Positions 47,191 through 60,515 of a stretch of 64,000 nucleotides of DNA are shown piece by piece. Source of the stretch: Neelides folsomi. Taxonomy: Eukaryota; Arthropoda; Collembola; Neelipleona; Neelidae. The notes under the pieces were generated by a model. The model saw only the letters and a list, made by a program, of their open reading frames with translations, did no database searches and was not told where the DNA came from. Location: positions 124,001 through 188,000 of the forward strand of contig JAQGBZ010000023.1 of the NCBI GenBank assembly GCA_034687125.1, written 5' to 3'. Numbering within the stretch: position 1 is the stretch's first letter; each line of letters begins with the position of its first letter. The position numbers and the translations under genes were made by a program.

Positions 47191-47584
47191 CTTTGACCAG
47201 GCTCTGCTCCCCCGCAACCCTCCCGGCAATTCTCTTCAGTCTTAATATCACAATGAGACTTGACTACTTTAATCTTAATTAGGGTAAATATGTAATTAAT
47301 TAACAAATGTAGGAGTACGAGCCGACATGAGTCGAGCTCACAAGACCTTAAAGAAGAATTGAATCAAATGCCGAAAATGTGGGTGAGACGGAAAGGAAAG
47401 TTTGAATTGTCATCATAATAAATCTTATACATTCCGATTCCGCACGGCACACGCGAGGAAAATAAACACAAGAGCTTCCACAATTACTTAATTCCTTTTA
47501 ACTACAATTACCATTTAACTCATTGTGTTTATAGTGAATGTCAGTCAAAGGAAGTTTATTATTTGACCTGTCCATGTTGTGAAA
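47191..47584. promoter_or_regulatory. Divergent promoter between GPS2 and TBC1D13
   Basis: Only 394 bp separate the two start codons, with no intervening frame. The interval must contain both 5' leaders and promoters, so a shared bidirectional promoter is the simplest reading. A small CG-rich patch (CCGATTCCGCACGGCACACGC) near 47431-47455 may be the core. Confidence 0.6.
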
Positions 47585-50215
47585 ATGGCAAATTACAAAG
47601 AAAGGTACATTTTGTATACAATTCAATTCTAACTTTCATTAATTGGACTACCGCTTCATATTTAAATGACATATACGCAACATAACTCCTATCTTATATC
47701 ATTGATTGATTGGTTAACTTAACGCCATATATAATTAAATATGGTCTTAATTGTCTTTTAGGTTGAAGAAATTGGAAGAGATTTTAGATGGGACTGAGAT
47801 TGACATTGATGAGCTAAGGGGCGTTTCTTTTCATGGTATGATTATTTAACACCATTCTCTCCGACGATTAATTAGATTACTACATTAAGATAAATGTTAA
47901 ATACCTAGGTCTGCCAGGGGATGTCAAGCATAGGCCAATAGTTTGGAGAATATTGCTCAAATTCCTTCCATTAGAAAAAGTCAAATGGACCGATTTCCTT
48001 GAATCAAAACGTGCCAATTATGCTCAATTTGTCGGTAAGATTTTTTAATATTCATATAATTAATTTAAATTTTATAATGTAAAAATTATATCCATTATCG
48101 ATGATTCTGGTTTATAGAAGAAACACTTAAAACTCAACAAACCGACGATCCTCTTAATCCCGATTCGTCTTCCTGGAGCGATTACTACAAAGACAATGAA
48201 GTTCTTCTACAAATTGACAAAGACGTCAGGTGATGATCATTTAAATTATACTTTGTTTCCGTTATCTAAAATTTTAATCTTCCTTGTATTTACTTACAGG
48301 GCATTCATCATAAGTATATCGGACTTTGATGATAATTATTTCTTAGACTAATTGACCAATAATTTACTAATTTGTTGAAATATTGTGGGTTATATGATAG
48401 GCTACATGACACACTTAACTATTGGTCTCAATTGTTAAAGTGCAAGAAACGGCAGAAGCTTTTACCGACAATTTCGATAATTCGCCGTTCCTATTTTATT
48501 TAAATTCATAATGGCAACCAAATTACGTCTTTTGATTAAAGATTAAAATCTTTGGATCTTACGCCTCCAGTATTCTTTTTCTGGGTATACATCAAAAACT
48601 TACATTTAGTTTACTCTGATAATTCATCAACTATTGATGAGCTGAGGGAAAGGATTATTTAAGAATGTGGTGGAAAAATTATTGAAATGTGTCGAAATGC
48701 ATTTCATGGAGATGAGGGGCGATTGAAACGACGTATCGACCATTATGGTTCTCAGCTTACCAAATAAATTTAAGTTGACCATTAAACATTCAGATTTCAT
48801 TTATATCAAATTAATTCATTTCTTAATATTTCGTGTAATTAAGCTTTAAAGTCCGATATACTTATGATGAATGCCCTGTATATTTGGATTTTGGGTATAT
48901 GGTTTGATGTTATTGTTATTATTTTTGATATATAAATAGGAGACTGTGTCCAGAAATGTCTTTCTTTCAAAGTCCAACTAAATGTCCAAATCAGCTAATA
49001 TTGAATAAGAAATTAGAGAGACTTCACACTCGTGTCAATTCCATTGTCGATTCTGCTATCGTTGAGAAACGAGGTCTTGGGTTTAGTAAGGTAAAGAACT
49101 ATACTTTTATTGTATTCAAATATTAAAAAATATGCCGAATTGTTAAAAAGTATTTTGTAATGTCTAATAATTTAAATATGACAAATATGTATTTAGATTG
49201 CAAAAAAGAACCAAACAAATGAAGATTGTGGGATAGAACTTCATTGGGAAGTCGTAGAGAGAATTCTCTTTGTATATGCAAAACTGAATCCTGGACAAGG
49301 GTAAATTTTATAAATACTTAATCATTTATAATATTATACTATGAATATAAATTATTTATTTACAATTATTTATTTGGACTTATAAAGGTACGTTCAAGGG
49401 ATGAATGAGATCATTGGACCAATTTATTATACTTTAGCTTCTGATACAAATTCATCGTGGAATGGTGCTTTTCAATTTATTCATTATGTATTTAATTTGA
49501 TTCAATCACAATGATGATTTTTAAATTTTAACATATTTATTTATTTACATTATTTATTTATTCAATAGTTTAAAAATTATATAATTTCAGAACATGCTGA
49601 GGCAGATACGTTTTTCTTATTCACCAATTTAATGGGAGAAATTCGGGATTTTTTCATTCGGTCCTTGGACAATTCCAAATCCGGCATTCAAGAACGACTG
49701 AAAACTTTAATGGACAGACTTCAACAAATCGACAAAGAAGTTCATTATAAACTTACCAGTGATGGAATTCACCCACAATTCTTTTCATTCCGGTAAAGAT
49801 TTATTTTCTATTTATAAGATTAATTATGAAATATCTAATGATTAATGGTCTTTTATTGTTAAAGGTGGATTACGTTGCTCCTCTCTCAAGAATTTCCTCT
49901 TCCAGAGGTGCTTAGAATATGGGACTGCCTTTTTTCGGACAAAGAAAGATTTAAATTCCTCATTGAATTTTGCGTCGCGATGATTGTGTAAGACAATGTT
50001 AATATTAATATTATCTTAATTTGTTTATAATATAAATATTGAAATGGGATTGTTTGTGTTACATTAATGATGCCTATTTTAATTTTATTAGTCAAGTTCG
50101 AGATAAATTGCTAGACGGAGACTTTTCATCAAATATGAAATTATTGCAGAACTACCCTGAAGTCGATGTGCGAGATATTATCATTGTCGCTCAAAGAATT
50201 GAAGAACAAAAATAA
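47585..50215 (+). CDS. TBC1D13: TBC1 domain family member 13, Rab GTPase-activating protein
   Basis: Ten exons (47585-47604, 47762-47835, 47909-48034, 48118-48229, 48940-49090, 49197-49300, 49388-49464, 49591-49792, 49865-49987, 50092-50215) join to 371 codons, giving 370 aa, close to human TBC1D13 (400 aa). It stimulates GTP hydrolysis by Rab proteins; the mammalian protein acts on Rab35 in membrane traffic. Family-specific blocks: LPGDVKHRPIVWRILLKFLP, DYYKDNEVLLQIDKDVRRLC with the catalytic arginine finger, HWEVVERILFVYAKLNPGQG, the glutamine finger in YVQGMNEIIGPIYYTLA, EHAEADTFFLFTNLMGEIRD, WITLLLSQEFPLPEVLRIWD and LLDGDFSSNMKLLQNYP. Exon 1 is just 20 bp, but its context AAAATGG is good and no better start exists. 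Intron 4 holds a Tc1/mariner remnant. A linker insert found in vertebrates between the fingers is shortened. Confidence 0.96.
48297..48878 (+). mobile_element. Tc1/mariner-type remnant with perfect 31-bp TIRs
   Basis: The ends 48297-48327 and 48848-48878 are perfect inverted repeats of 31 bp, beginning CAGGGCATTCATCATAAGTA. TA flanks both ends (48295-48296 and 48879-48880), the target duplication of Tc1/mariner elements. The 520-bp interior encodes only the C-terminal part of a transposase: near 48558-48660 LDLTPPVFFFWVYIKN and a later SSTIDELRERII, equivalent to the common SPDLTP-DFFLWGYLK and TIEELKERI motifs, then RLKRRIDHYGSQL. The reading frame has a few breaks and the N-terminal and main catalytic portions are missing, so this is a non-autonomous internally deleted copy. 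It sits in intron 4 of TBC1D13, 61 bp before the exon 5 border. Confidence 0.9.
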
Positions 50216-53200
50216 GTAATTAATTAATTTAGCTATTCAATAAGCAATAATTACCCACCATTTGAATATATATTTAATAAAAGTTTGCCAAATATGTAAA
50301 CCATGTCCATTTAAATTGTCATCTTACAAATGTTAAAACTGTTAATTCGTCAATTATTAATTAATATATACATTTACATAATATATTTATTGTATCTTAC
50401 ATTGTGGATTAAATTGTTTAAAATGCAGCCTATATTTATTTTGGTATAATCTTTACTTGTATCTACTCAAAACCGAGATAGCCCATAACATAACATTTAA
50501 ATAATAAAACAATGCATAATCTGCATATTACATACTTAGGTATGTTCAGATAGCATACTTGTAAACCTAGTCTCTATTTGTGTTCATTGCAGACAGACCA
50601 GGTAAGAGGATTAAAATCATCGTTCTTACGTAACAGATGGCGGATAGAAAGTTAAGGAACGGTTTCGCATAGAGGCATAGCCATGCAGTCAAATCAAAGC
50701 ACAAAGCCAGGATAAAACCATACCATAGCCATAATGTATTCCTTTTCCGTATGAATAGAAAGATTGACTTTAATTCACCCAGGGGCTTTAATTACTTCTA
50801 TTTTTAAACGATTCATTACGAATAAAACATTGAATCAAAAATTATAAATAAACTGGTGTATTTAAAATATATACCTATTTATTAAGGTTTAGATTGTGGT
50901 TGTGGGTTTAGATTTTGAGATTTTGGATTTAGGTAAAAGCTTTGATAGTGAGGATTATAAATGGTCGGCACGTGAAGTTTTTCACTTGTTCGCATCCTTG
51001 TTCACAAGAATAATAAAATAGCTCATAACATCTAAAATTAAGGGTTTCCGACATGTCTGTCTGATTATTATTCGGATCTCCAGCAGTGCAGCGTCAGCTT
51101 TCATCCCAATCCAACCCTCACCCGTGAGAATTTGTATGAGGAGGAGAGATCATTGAAAAGGGAGTCAGGTTTTTGAGAAGGCTCGCATAGAGTTTTCCTA
51201 AAAAGCCACGGAGTCGTAATCCCATTCTTCCCTTCTACAAATGATGGCTATGAATTAATGAACTAGGGCCGGAGTCTTCACATTGTCGGATTCGCATTGT
51301 CAGAGTCGGGTGGCGGAGGTCATTACAGGGTGGGTTAAGTCTCAGGTCGCGTGTGGGAAGTTGATTTGCGGAGGGTAGGGAGTAATGTGAGGTGAACGGA
51401 GATTACATTACAATGGATTTCCCCAATTCCCCTCAAGAGGTTCGAGTCGGAGCGTGGCCTTTGTTTAGGAAAACAAATTGTTATTGAGTCGGACACGTGA
51501 AGGGGCCTTTGGGGGCCTCATCAACTTCAATTGAGATGTCGGGGAGCAGATGGATCCGAAATCCGGATGCGTATTACACCGCCCGCTCCGCCCAACCCCA
51601 TTGTCCTCCCATGAGGAGGAAATAAAGCCGATTTCTCCTACACGCCTCCGACTTACGACGCGGAGCTAATAAATTTCCTAAGCTCCTTATGTTATGTATT
51701 ATGTGTATGAAGAAGATATCTCTCCATGCTCTTTATTAAAATGAGTTAAGCTTTTCAATTTCATCCTCCTCCTCATTAGTTATTTAATCACAATGAAAAT
51801 ATTGTATGAAGTATAATCGCAGTCAATTTTTAATAGAAATTGGGAAACACACAACTACAAACTATTAAGCGTTATGTTAATAATTGTTAAAATTAAATTA
51901 ATGTGAAATGGAATTATGGTTAACTAACTTTCAAATTATCTTCATATTTTCCAAGTACTTTTTAATGAGCTTTCAATAGAAAGAAATAATTTATTCATTA
52001 GGGAGTGTAAATAAGGGTTAGTTTTTGAACCTCGTGGAGATGAAAGGGAATGTGTGTGAATTTGCGGGTTTGTCGAAGGGTCTCTGGCTGAGTGTGGGAC
52101 AAGGGTCCTTTTGTTCTTCTCCCCTCGTTCCGCTCCCCGTCCTCATTCCCCGTGAGTTTAATTGTGAAGTGCGGAGAGGCTGATCTCCGAATGAGGACGC
52201 CGACTCAGGGCTTCTTCGGGATTTATAGTTCTGCCTTGGTGTACATCAGGAGGCCGAATGTGATGAGAGGGATAAGAAATGGAGTAGAGCGGATTCCCCT
52301 TATCTGATCCAAGAGACAAAGACCGGATGACTCTTTGCGTGTACGAGACGGAGGGATATAGGGAGAGAAGAAACGGATGAGTTCCGGAGTAAAAAATAAC
52401 AAGTTTGGAGAAGAGACGAGCCAGCCCCTTAATTGACACACATTCCCCTCTCATGACCCTTTATTCCTCTTACCATAAAAATTCCTCTTGGAGGTCACAC
52501 ACGGGAGCGAATGATCCAATTTATACTCATCCTCCTCTGTTGGAAAATCTTGTCCCTTTATTATCCTCAGCTCTTTTAAATCTTTTATCAACCCCAACTG
52601 ATTTCTTAATGTTATTAACTTTGAGGCCCTTAATAAATGATTTACATAAACATGAACTTTGATAGAGTTGTTTTTTATTTCAAAAAAATTCAATTTTATG
52701 ACTTGGATTCATGAAGAGAATGGATGGATGGATTAAGCGGAAGGGTTCATATCTCTAAATACTAGCCCTACTTAAGTATGGTATATGGAAGTGATTAGAG
52801 TATGATCCTTGTGAGTAATTATGAAAGAGGGAGAAGAAGAGACAAGTGAAAGAGGATCTACGAATTTCGGGCTAATTGGACCATATGAGAATGCGAAGGG
52901 GCTGAGGGACCCTTGACTTGAATTACACACGCACAATGTGGAACACATTTTTTGCAGGGAGGGAAAGGGAAGAGCCCTTCAATTACCCTTAAAATCCTCA
53001 TCATTTCGAACCGTCTCTTGTGCAGAAACCCACCCAAACATATGAGGCAAAACAGGTTAAAACTCCCTGCATTCCAAAAACTCATATTGAGAAATCGTAA
53101 ATTATCTCCTTTTGAACGGGAGACATCGACGAGTGTAAAACCTTAAATTTCAAAATACGGATGAAATATGGGAAACTCAACAACGTCTCACTGAACTTCT

Positions 53201-54133
53201 CCAACCAATGTTGAATCTCCTAACATAAAGAAAAACATTTCTGCTTACATCCAAACCAAGACATTTCCAAGATTTATAGTATTCCCAATGATAGTCACAC
53301 ACGAAGACAACGGTCGTTATTGATTTGGGCAGAATGAGATTTGGATATCTTATACATGGATGGATTTGATGAGGATCGTTCTCCGGTTTTAACAATGTAA
53401 ATTATGTAACAATATATCCCATATAAGCATATAATAATATGAAAATCTGATAGTCCATGAAGACCATTTTAATGATATGGAGTGGAATAAGCAATGCGAT
53501 TGGATTCCAATTATTCAATGTCCTTATCCGGAGAGAGATAATTGTCGGCATGTGAGTGAGTAAATAAGTGAGGAGTTTTGTTGTATATAAGAAAGTCATA
53601 TTTAATGTGAGATAAATAGGGCGGGTTAAGAATAGCGGACGATGGGGGCACCTGACTAACAGGGACGACGACGTCGAGGGAGAAAATAACGAGAAGAAAA
53701 AAACGGAGAGGAGCAGCGGCCGTCGTTAACGAAGAGTAACCCATGGCAACTCCTCATTAGTGCGTAAAATCAATGATTTTATTCACAGTAGACGTCCGAT
53801 GAGGATAATCCGTCCGTCTCCTCGATTTCGGCCGAGGGGGAAGTTGGACCTGCACCCAAACAAAAAGATCTTCAAATTCACCGTCATCTTCACTAAAAGC
53901 CTCCACAAAAGATCTTTTTGTTCAAAAAATTCTCTTATCAAATTATTCCAGTTTTTTCGTTTCGCATTGAGATTTCAAACCACCATAAAGCTTTTGGAGC
54001 TTATAGGGAAAACTCATTGCAATAATGAGATACAACACCCATACATACTAATAATACGAAATGATATATATTAAGTATATCAAATTAATACAAAATGATC
54101 TTCTGTGTTCATTCATTGATCAATGAGAGCGGA
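50216..54133. other. Noncoding region between TBC1D13 and the apterous-like gene
   Basis: A poly(A) signal for TBC1D13 lies at 50276-50281. The rest has no domain-bearing ORF, though GC is raised at about 51040-51700, 52020-52560, 52840-53140 and 53620-53860, where many short ORFs overlap on both strands. As this is the 3' flank of a LIM-homeobox gene, the patches may be regulatory or alternative 3' exons of that gene. No RNA gene was recognised. Confidence 0.45.
50276..50281 (+). terminator. AATAAA poly(A) signal of TBC1D13
   Basis: AATAAA 61 bp after the TBC1D13 stop codon in AT-rich DNA. Confidence 0.55.
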
Positions 54134-57100
54134 TTAAAAAGAATTACCAGATTTGCCCTCGCTTCTTAACATGTTTCTCCTCCACTTCGCTCTCGCGTTC
54201 TGGAACCAAACCTGAAAAAGAGGAATTTTTATTACAAAATAAACCCCAATAAGCTCAAAGGGTCTAATAGGATGAACCGTTTCATTTATTAGATTTTTTT
54301 AACATTCATTTACTCTGTGTGTGGTTCGAGGTCTACGTGTGTGAAAGAATTGAGAATTGAATCAGGGCGATCATTTAACTTCTAAATTTCCTCTAAAAAG
54401 CGGTTGATTCCATGATTTGATAATTAAACCTTATTAACCGCACAGGGAAAAAGTGTCATGTTTATAAGAACTTTTTATCTCTTTGTAGTTCAATGATATG
54501 ATGGACCGCATCACAATTCATTATCAGGAGTTGAAAGGAAAATGAGGAACTTATTCAAATCTTTTATGTACTTTTATGTAATTTCATTTAATTCTCTCAC
54601 ATTCTGACTCTGAATGAAAGCAAAGTTAATTTATGTGCATAAAATGAACACATTCAAACATAAGCTTGAACTTGATTAATTGTCTGAGAATTGTTCTAAA
54701 TATGAGAATTTTGAATAAATTAAACTTAAATTTTGGTACACTAAACGGTATTATTCAGAATTATGTTTTGTATTTAAATTAATAGCTCTATTCAAGTAAA
54801 GGTGAAGGTTTGTTTATTATGTATGAATGTCTACATAATAATTTCTAATACAATCAGTATGCATATAATGTGCATAAATATAAATACATTTCTACATACG
54901 TGCAAAATTAACTGAAATATAATAAATTCGAATAATGAAAAATTCAATTGTGAGGCTCAAACAACAAGAGAGTTGAGAGACAATAGGAATCTATATGTAT
55001 TAGCCTTCTAACTCTATATACCTAAAACCATTTTAATTACACGTTTTAATTACATGTTTTAATTACAAGTTTGGCATTTGGAATATATACTCACATTCAC
55101 CAGTATTATACTGGCAGTATAAGAACAATATTACAAACTTCAAAAAGGATTTTTCTATTACGAGTTTCCTTTCTTTCCACTCCAACCAACCTCCTTTTAT
55201 TATCATTATCACTCTCCTCAATTATACATATCAAACTTTCCAGAACATTGTTTTAACCTGCACGTTTATCATTACATTGAAACTCCTATACTGAAAAATT
55301 GAGTTCGAATGAATTACTGGTTTCGTTTAAAGCGTTTAAATTCTGCTCCTTTACTTATAGACTTCGATCAGGCTAAATTGACAAATGTGTCTATCTGGAA
55401 GAGACGGAACATGAAAAAAACATTTATTGGAAATATTGAAGTAGCTGGAAGATATGAAATAATTGGACAAAGAAAATGAAGATGCATAAAATTAAACTCT
55501 TAATCCAAATCTCTCAAGTTCTTTGAATATATTTCACATGTCTGATATTCCATATCTTATCAAGTTTACATCTCTCTGACTGGGTTGTGAAGCTCCTCAT
55601 TTTGAACTTCTTTTTCCACTCCTTTTTATGCAAATCCCACTTCCTCTCTAACCCGTTCAACCGACCTTCTTCCACGCGAAATTTATTTTTAATTTCTTCA
55701 ACCCCTCACTTAACTTCATTCAGAGGAGTGTTAAAGCAATAAAAACCACTGCGGCCTGCATACAAATCAAAGCTCTCCATTCAAGAAAGGGAGAAGGAAA
55801 GTGAATTACGATCGAGAGTGATATTTAATGGGAAATGGGATTTGATTCCACTCCGGTCATTTCCATTTAATTCATTAAAACTTTAAAGAAAAATAAAGAT
55901 GAGAGATCATTTTCCAGAATACCCTAAGGAGTTGAAAAAAAGTCAACCGCTGTGGTTGAGTTGTGGGAGAAAAGAGAAAGGCGTTCCTCCGTTCCACCCG
56001 AACTTCCCCACCGTGAAGAGGAAGAGATAGCGGCTAATGAGACAATTAAATAATAAAGGTGATTTGGGGTGATTGACGGGGAGGGCGGGGGCGCTGGATG
56101 AATATCGCCCTATCTTCCTCCCATTGTCAGGGTCGCCGAAATCACTCACCTCAACTCCTACAATCCTCCTCCTTATCTCCCCATCTGCTCCATGTAGTCG
56201 AAGATGTTCCTCGACTTTAAACCACACGAGTCTCCTTACGCACAACGCACAACGTCTCATTATTCCTAAACTAAACCTTATGCTATAAATCTAAACGCTA
56301 CAAACTCTTTTCCTACAACTTGAGCTTTTCTTATACTTTTCTAGTATTTCGTCTTTAAAGTTATCTACTGCAATAACACTCGGTCTAATGCCATAATAAG
56401 GACTAGAGGACAATAAAAGCCAACGCACCTGTAGAACTCTTTTAGAAAGCCCCGTCTTTTGTGCGAGCTGCTTCAAATCCTTCGCGTCTGGATTTTGATT
56501 GATGGCAAAGTAGCTCTTCATCGTCCGAAGCTGGTGGTGCTTGAACGATGTGCGCATCCTTTTGGTTCGCTGCCCCTGCCCTGCTGGACATGACGAGGAC
56601 GAGGACTCATACCCGAGGTGGTCTTGTTGTAGTGGAAGGAGATCAGCTATATCATATATAAACATTCAGTTTAAACATTTTTTTATATTTTTGATGCTAG
56701 TAATATAATATCACATACCAAGTTAAAAGTGCATTTAGTTATAATGAGGCATTGGAGTATCGTTAAGGACGTATTATTTATCCTAAATAAACAACTATAA
56801 AGAACACTAAACATCTCTGAAGATCTCGGTTGGTTCAAAGAAATACCTTTCCACCAATACCAATGTTTTGACAGAGAAATAACTGATATTTTTGGCGGAG
56901 ACGGAAGACTTGGAAATGGAGAACGGATTGTGTGGGAGGATTGAGTGATGGTTAATGAGGACTCTCCCGCCACATGTTTTGAGTAAAAGTGTCTCGAGTA
57001 ACGAGTTTCCGGTCTCGCACGACACGGGACAGAGGAACCATCCGCTCCACTCAAAATACCAATAAATCCCTTCATTAACGACCATCTACGCACTTTTACT

Positions 57101-60100
57101 ACCCAAACATTTTGTCCTTATCAAACACATGCCCCAACAAAATTCCCTATACATGTTACAAAGTAAATGGAAATTAAGCTATTTGTATTTGGATAAAATC
57201 TTTCCCTGTCATATCATTTTAAAAGGATGGAAAGTTTAATCTCATTCACAAACTCGGAACCTTGTTTGATGTTCGCCATTCTGAATTGGTGTGAGTTTAC
57301 ATAATGTCGAATTTATAACTTTCACACTCGCCCATTTGTCTAATCCATCATTTATCAACTCCAATTACTCCCATTAATCTCTCTTAATTTATGTCAAGAT
57401 AAAGATCATATTATGTAAAGAACGAGCTCTGAACAACTTGTCAATACATGGAATATCTTAACTAGAATATTCAAAGGCTCAACTTACCGAATTCCTCTTT
57501 CCTCTTCCTCGGTCTTCCTTTTTGACCGGATCCGGAGCCGTTGAAATACTGTTGGGGGTCGACAGGGTCGAGTTCAAAATGGTCTTTGCAGAACAGGGAA
57601 TTGTCTCTCATAGAGAACTGTTCTCCTATAAAATCAAACACTCGCAATTAACCTCTGTATCATTATTTCAACAACTTTGAATGTTGTTATTTTATAAGTA
57701 GAAGAAATGGAAGGTTTTTACTCAATTAGTCAAATGATGTAATGATTAAATGAAGAAAGACACCTTTATTGAGGATTCTGAGACAAACGACGCATACGAA
57801 GCATCCGAGATGGAAGACTAGATCTCTTGCCCGCATGACCAGCTCACTCGCTTGGATGAGACCATTGCAGCGGCCGCAGTTCCTCAGTTGGTAAGTTCTA
57901 AGAATACGATACTTTGATTATTGGTTTAAGATCCCTATGTAATTTACACCTGGAAGATAATGGACAATGAGGGGATTTGAATGCAAAGGAGCACCAGACA
58001 TTTGTCATTTTCACTTCCTCTATTCCTCCTCGGGAAGAGGAGCGATCTCTCCCACCAGTGTGTTAAGTAACTAATGTTGTTCGACAAGTTTCATTTAATT
58101 TAATTCAATCACCGTGAGAAAACCTCAGTCGCGTCTTTATTTACTTGGACATCTCTTTGAATGGAGGTCAATCTCTTTCACAACCTCGTTCGACATTTCT
58201 TTTTCTCCACCTTTTGAGATGTAGATCGAACATTAATGTCAACCCAAGTTGTATCTTCCAACATAAAAGCCACAATTTAAGCGACGGTTAATGCACTTGT
58301 TTTATTTTGAAAAAACCTCCGTCTAATGATTCTTTTTACAGTCGCGAAGCCGTTTACTTCAATTCTACAGATTTTGAGAGGGTCGATTGAGATACGCAAT
58401 TATTGTACTTATTTAAGAGCTTTAAAAGGTCTGACCGTGACCAAGGTATATTATGAGAGTAAAAGGGGTGATGAAAAGGTATATATTGTTTCTACGTTCA
58501 AGAGAATCTCTTTCTGTTGTGGTGAGATAAAGGAGGAGTCCCTCTGAGAAAGAAAGGGAAGATAAGGATTAGTTGTGAGAAGTGAAGAGTCTGGTTTTTG
58601 CGTAACTCGACCAGTGAAAAAAAGGCAATAAAAGCTGGGCGAGATGGGAGTGATAGATAATTGAATTGAGAAGTAAAGGCGTTCCTTCCCCACCTTCACC
58701 TCCGACTCCCTTGGGTAAATGAGTCGACCCTTCCTCTCAATGAGAACAGGTGGAAAAAGTCCGAGAGCCTCTCACGCAAACCCGGGTTCCCTCAGAACAT
58801 CACTTCAACATAGGAATCAAAACTTCCTCGTTTATTCCACCTGAGTATTTAATTTACTAAATCAATTCTGACATTTCCTCGACATTGACTCATATCCCAA
58901 TAATACCTTTTTTATATCACTCAATATCCCTCATAAGTAACATAACATAAATTTTAACGATAAGCGTGTATTAACTCTAACTGACAATAATAAGTAGTTG
59001 TGTAAAATAAGCTTCAAAGGGAGGGTGAAAAGGTAAAGGGAGAAATTGCCGATTTTCACGCTCCTTTTCACGAGGATTTGTCCTGAATGGGAATCGATGA
59101 GGGTTGAATAATTAATTCGCAACAGCCGCTTGTTAACTTTATCTACCACTTGACAGGTCGGCGAGGGTGAATTTTTGATTCCTCTCAAGAGCTGGTCATA
59201 ATGAGTCGTGAGAGATAAGATATGAATAAACACGTGTTGAAAGGGGATAGTGTTCGGCGGAGACTTGGACGTCGCCGGCTCACGTTTCTCTCCCTTCTTG
59301 TGGCTTCCACATGTCCAGAGCTCCGCCTTTTTCCCCGAACACTTTTCCCAAATCGAAGTCTTTTCTCAAGAAACTCTCCAATTCCTCCCACACAACCTTC
59401 CCGCCTTCCACATGGAGTTGCACGCGAGGAATGCGTCGGGAGCTAATCAACTCCTCTAGGAATCCACAGGACTCTGAGGAGACAAAGGGAGCTTAAACTA
59501 CCAGAGATTAAAAAGGTCTCCAACCAACCGATGAAGGATCAAATGGAGAAAGATTAAAAACTGTTGCTCGGTGACTCTCCAACCCTCTCGTGCAATTGAG
59601 CGGAAGTGGAAGAGGATTACCTACGCATTTTTATTTTCTTCCTATACCTGTACGGATTAAATATGCTCCCAACTTGTTCACGGTCCACAATTCATAATCT
59701 CAATTGTAGAGCTAGTTAGCATAAACTACACCTTCAAATACACGTCGGATAATGAGACATTGAATATTATATCCTCTTTGACAATGTTCATTTTTGATAA
59801 ATGGAAAAAAGTAGGTTGGAATAAAAAGAGTAATTAAGAGTGAGTGACAGTGGGCGGCAGGTGATGGATATCTGGTGAATTGTAGGAAGACGAAGCTTCC
59901 TTTTCTCACCATTCTTTTGACCATCCATGGGAAGTCTCATTGTCTTTTCCAATCAATTAACACTCCTTAACGAATTTATCCCTATTAAATTAATACATCT
60001 ACTGTCAACTAACCCAAAGCTATCAGTTAACTCTGTCTACATACATGTATGTATGGTACATATTTAAGTATCCTTTTACACCTGATATATTGAAAATGTT

Positions 60101-60515
60101 TGTGAATAACTCCTTAAACAACTAATTAACTTCAACGCCAAATACATACAGTCATTAGATTCCAAGATAATGGAACAAACAATGCGTGAATATAAAAAAT
60201 AGATTTTGTCATTTAAGCAAAAAGAAATGTCCGATTGAGTTGTTTCTCGTTTGGTTGTTCCTTTGATAAGTTATAGCGTGTGAGAAAGGGGAGAAATGGA
60301 AGGGTTCTTATTGACACATTGTTGTGAGAGGTTCACCTGAAGTAGTCTTCACGGCAATAGATGAGACCATCACGGGCGAAGCAGGTTTGTTGGTTCCCAA
60401 GGGACATATTGCAGGCGCAGCACTTGAGGCACTCCGAGTGCCACTGAGTCTCAACTGCCATGAGGTAATAGCGGTTGTAGATCTTCAGTCCGCACCCGCT
60501 GCACACCTTCTGCAT
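54134..60515 (-). CDS. ap: LIM-homeodomain transcription factor, apterous/LHX2/9 class
   Basis: Five exons (60515..60337, 57882..57764, 57625..57488, 56646..56429, 54211..54134) join to 244 codons. LIM1: VCSGCGLKIYNRYYLMAVE, WHSECLKCCAC, ending IYCREDYF. LIM2: CGRCNGLIQASELVMRARDL, LGCFVCVVC, ending LFCKDHFE. The linker YFNGSGSGQKGRPRKRK matches the LHX2/9 linker (YYNG...QKGRPRKRK). The homeodomain begins RTKRMRTSFKHHQLRTMKSY and ends VLQVWFQNARAKWRR, with Trp as in fly Apterous rather than Phe as in LHX2/9. Apterous-class proteins bind TAAT sites with LDB/Chip cofactors and specify limb/wing territories and neurons. At 243 aa the product is about half the usual length: the N-terminal leader is almost missing and only about 13 residues follow the homeodomain. 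A donor-like G|GTAATT at 54148 could splice to an unseen further exon. Introns of 2.2 and 2.5 kb are the longest in the window, apart from the MULE-swollen one. Confidence 0.93.

Noticed and set aside
51438-51450. GGTTCGAGTCGG, similar to a tRNA B box
   Set aside because: No matching A box or cloverleaf around it.
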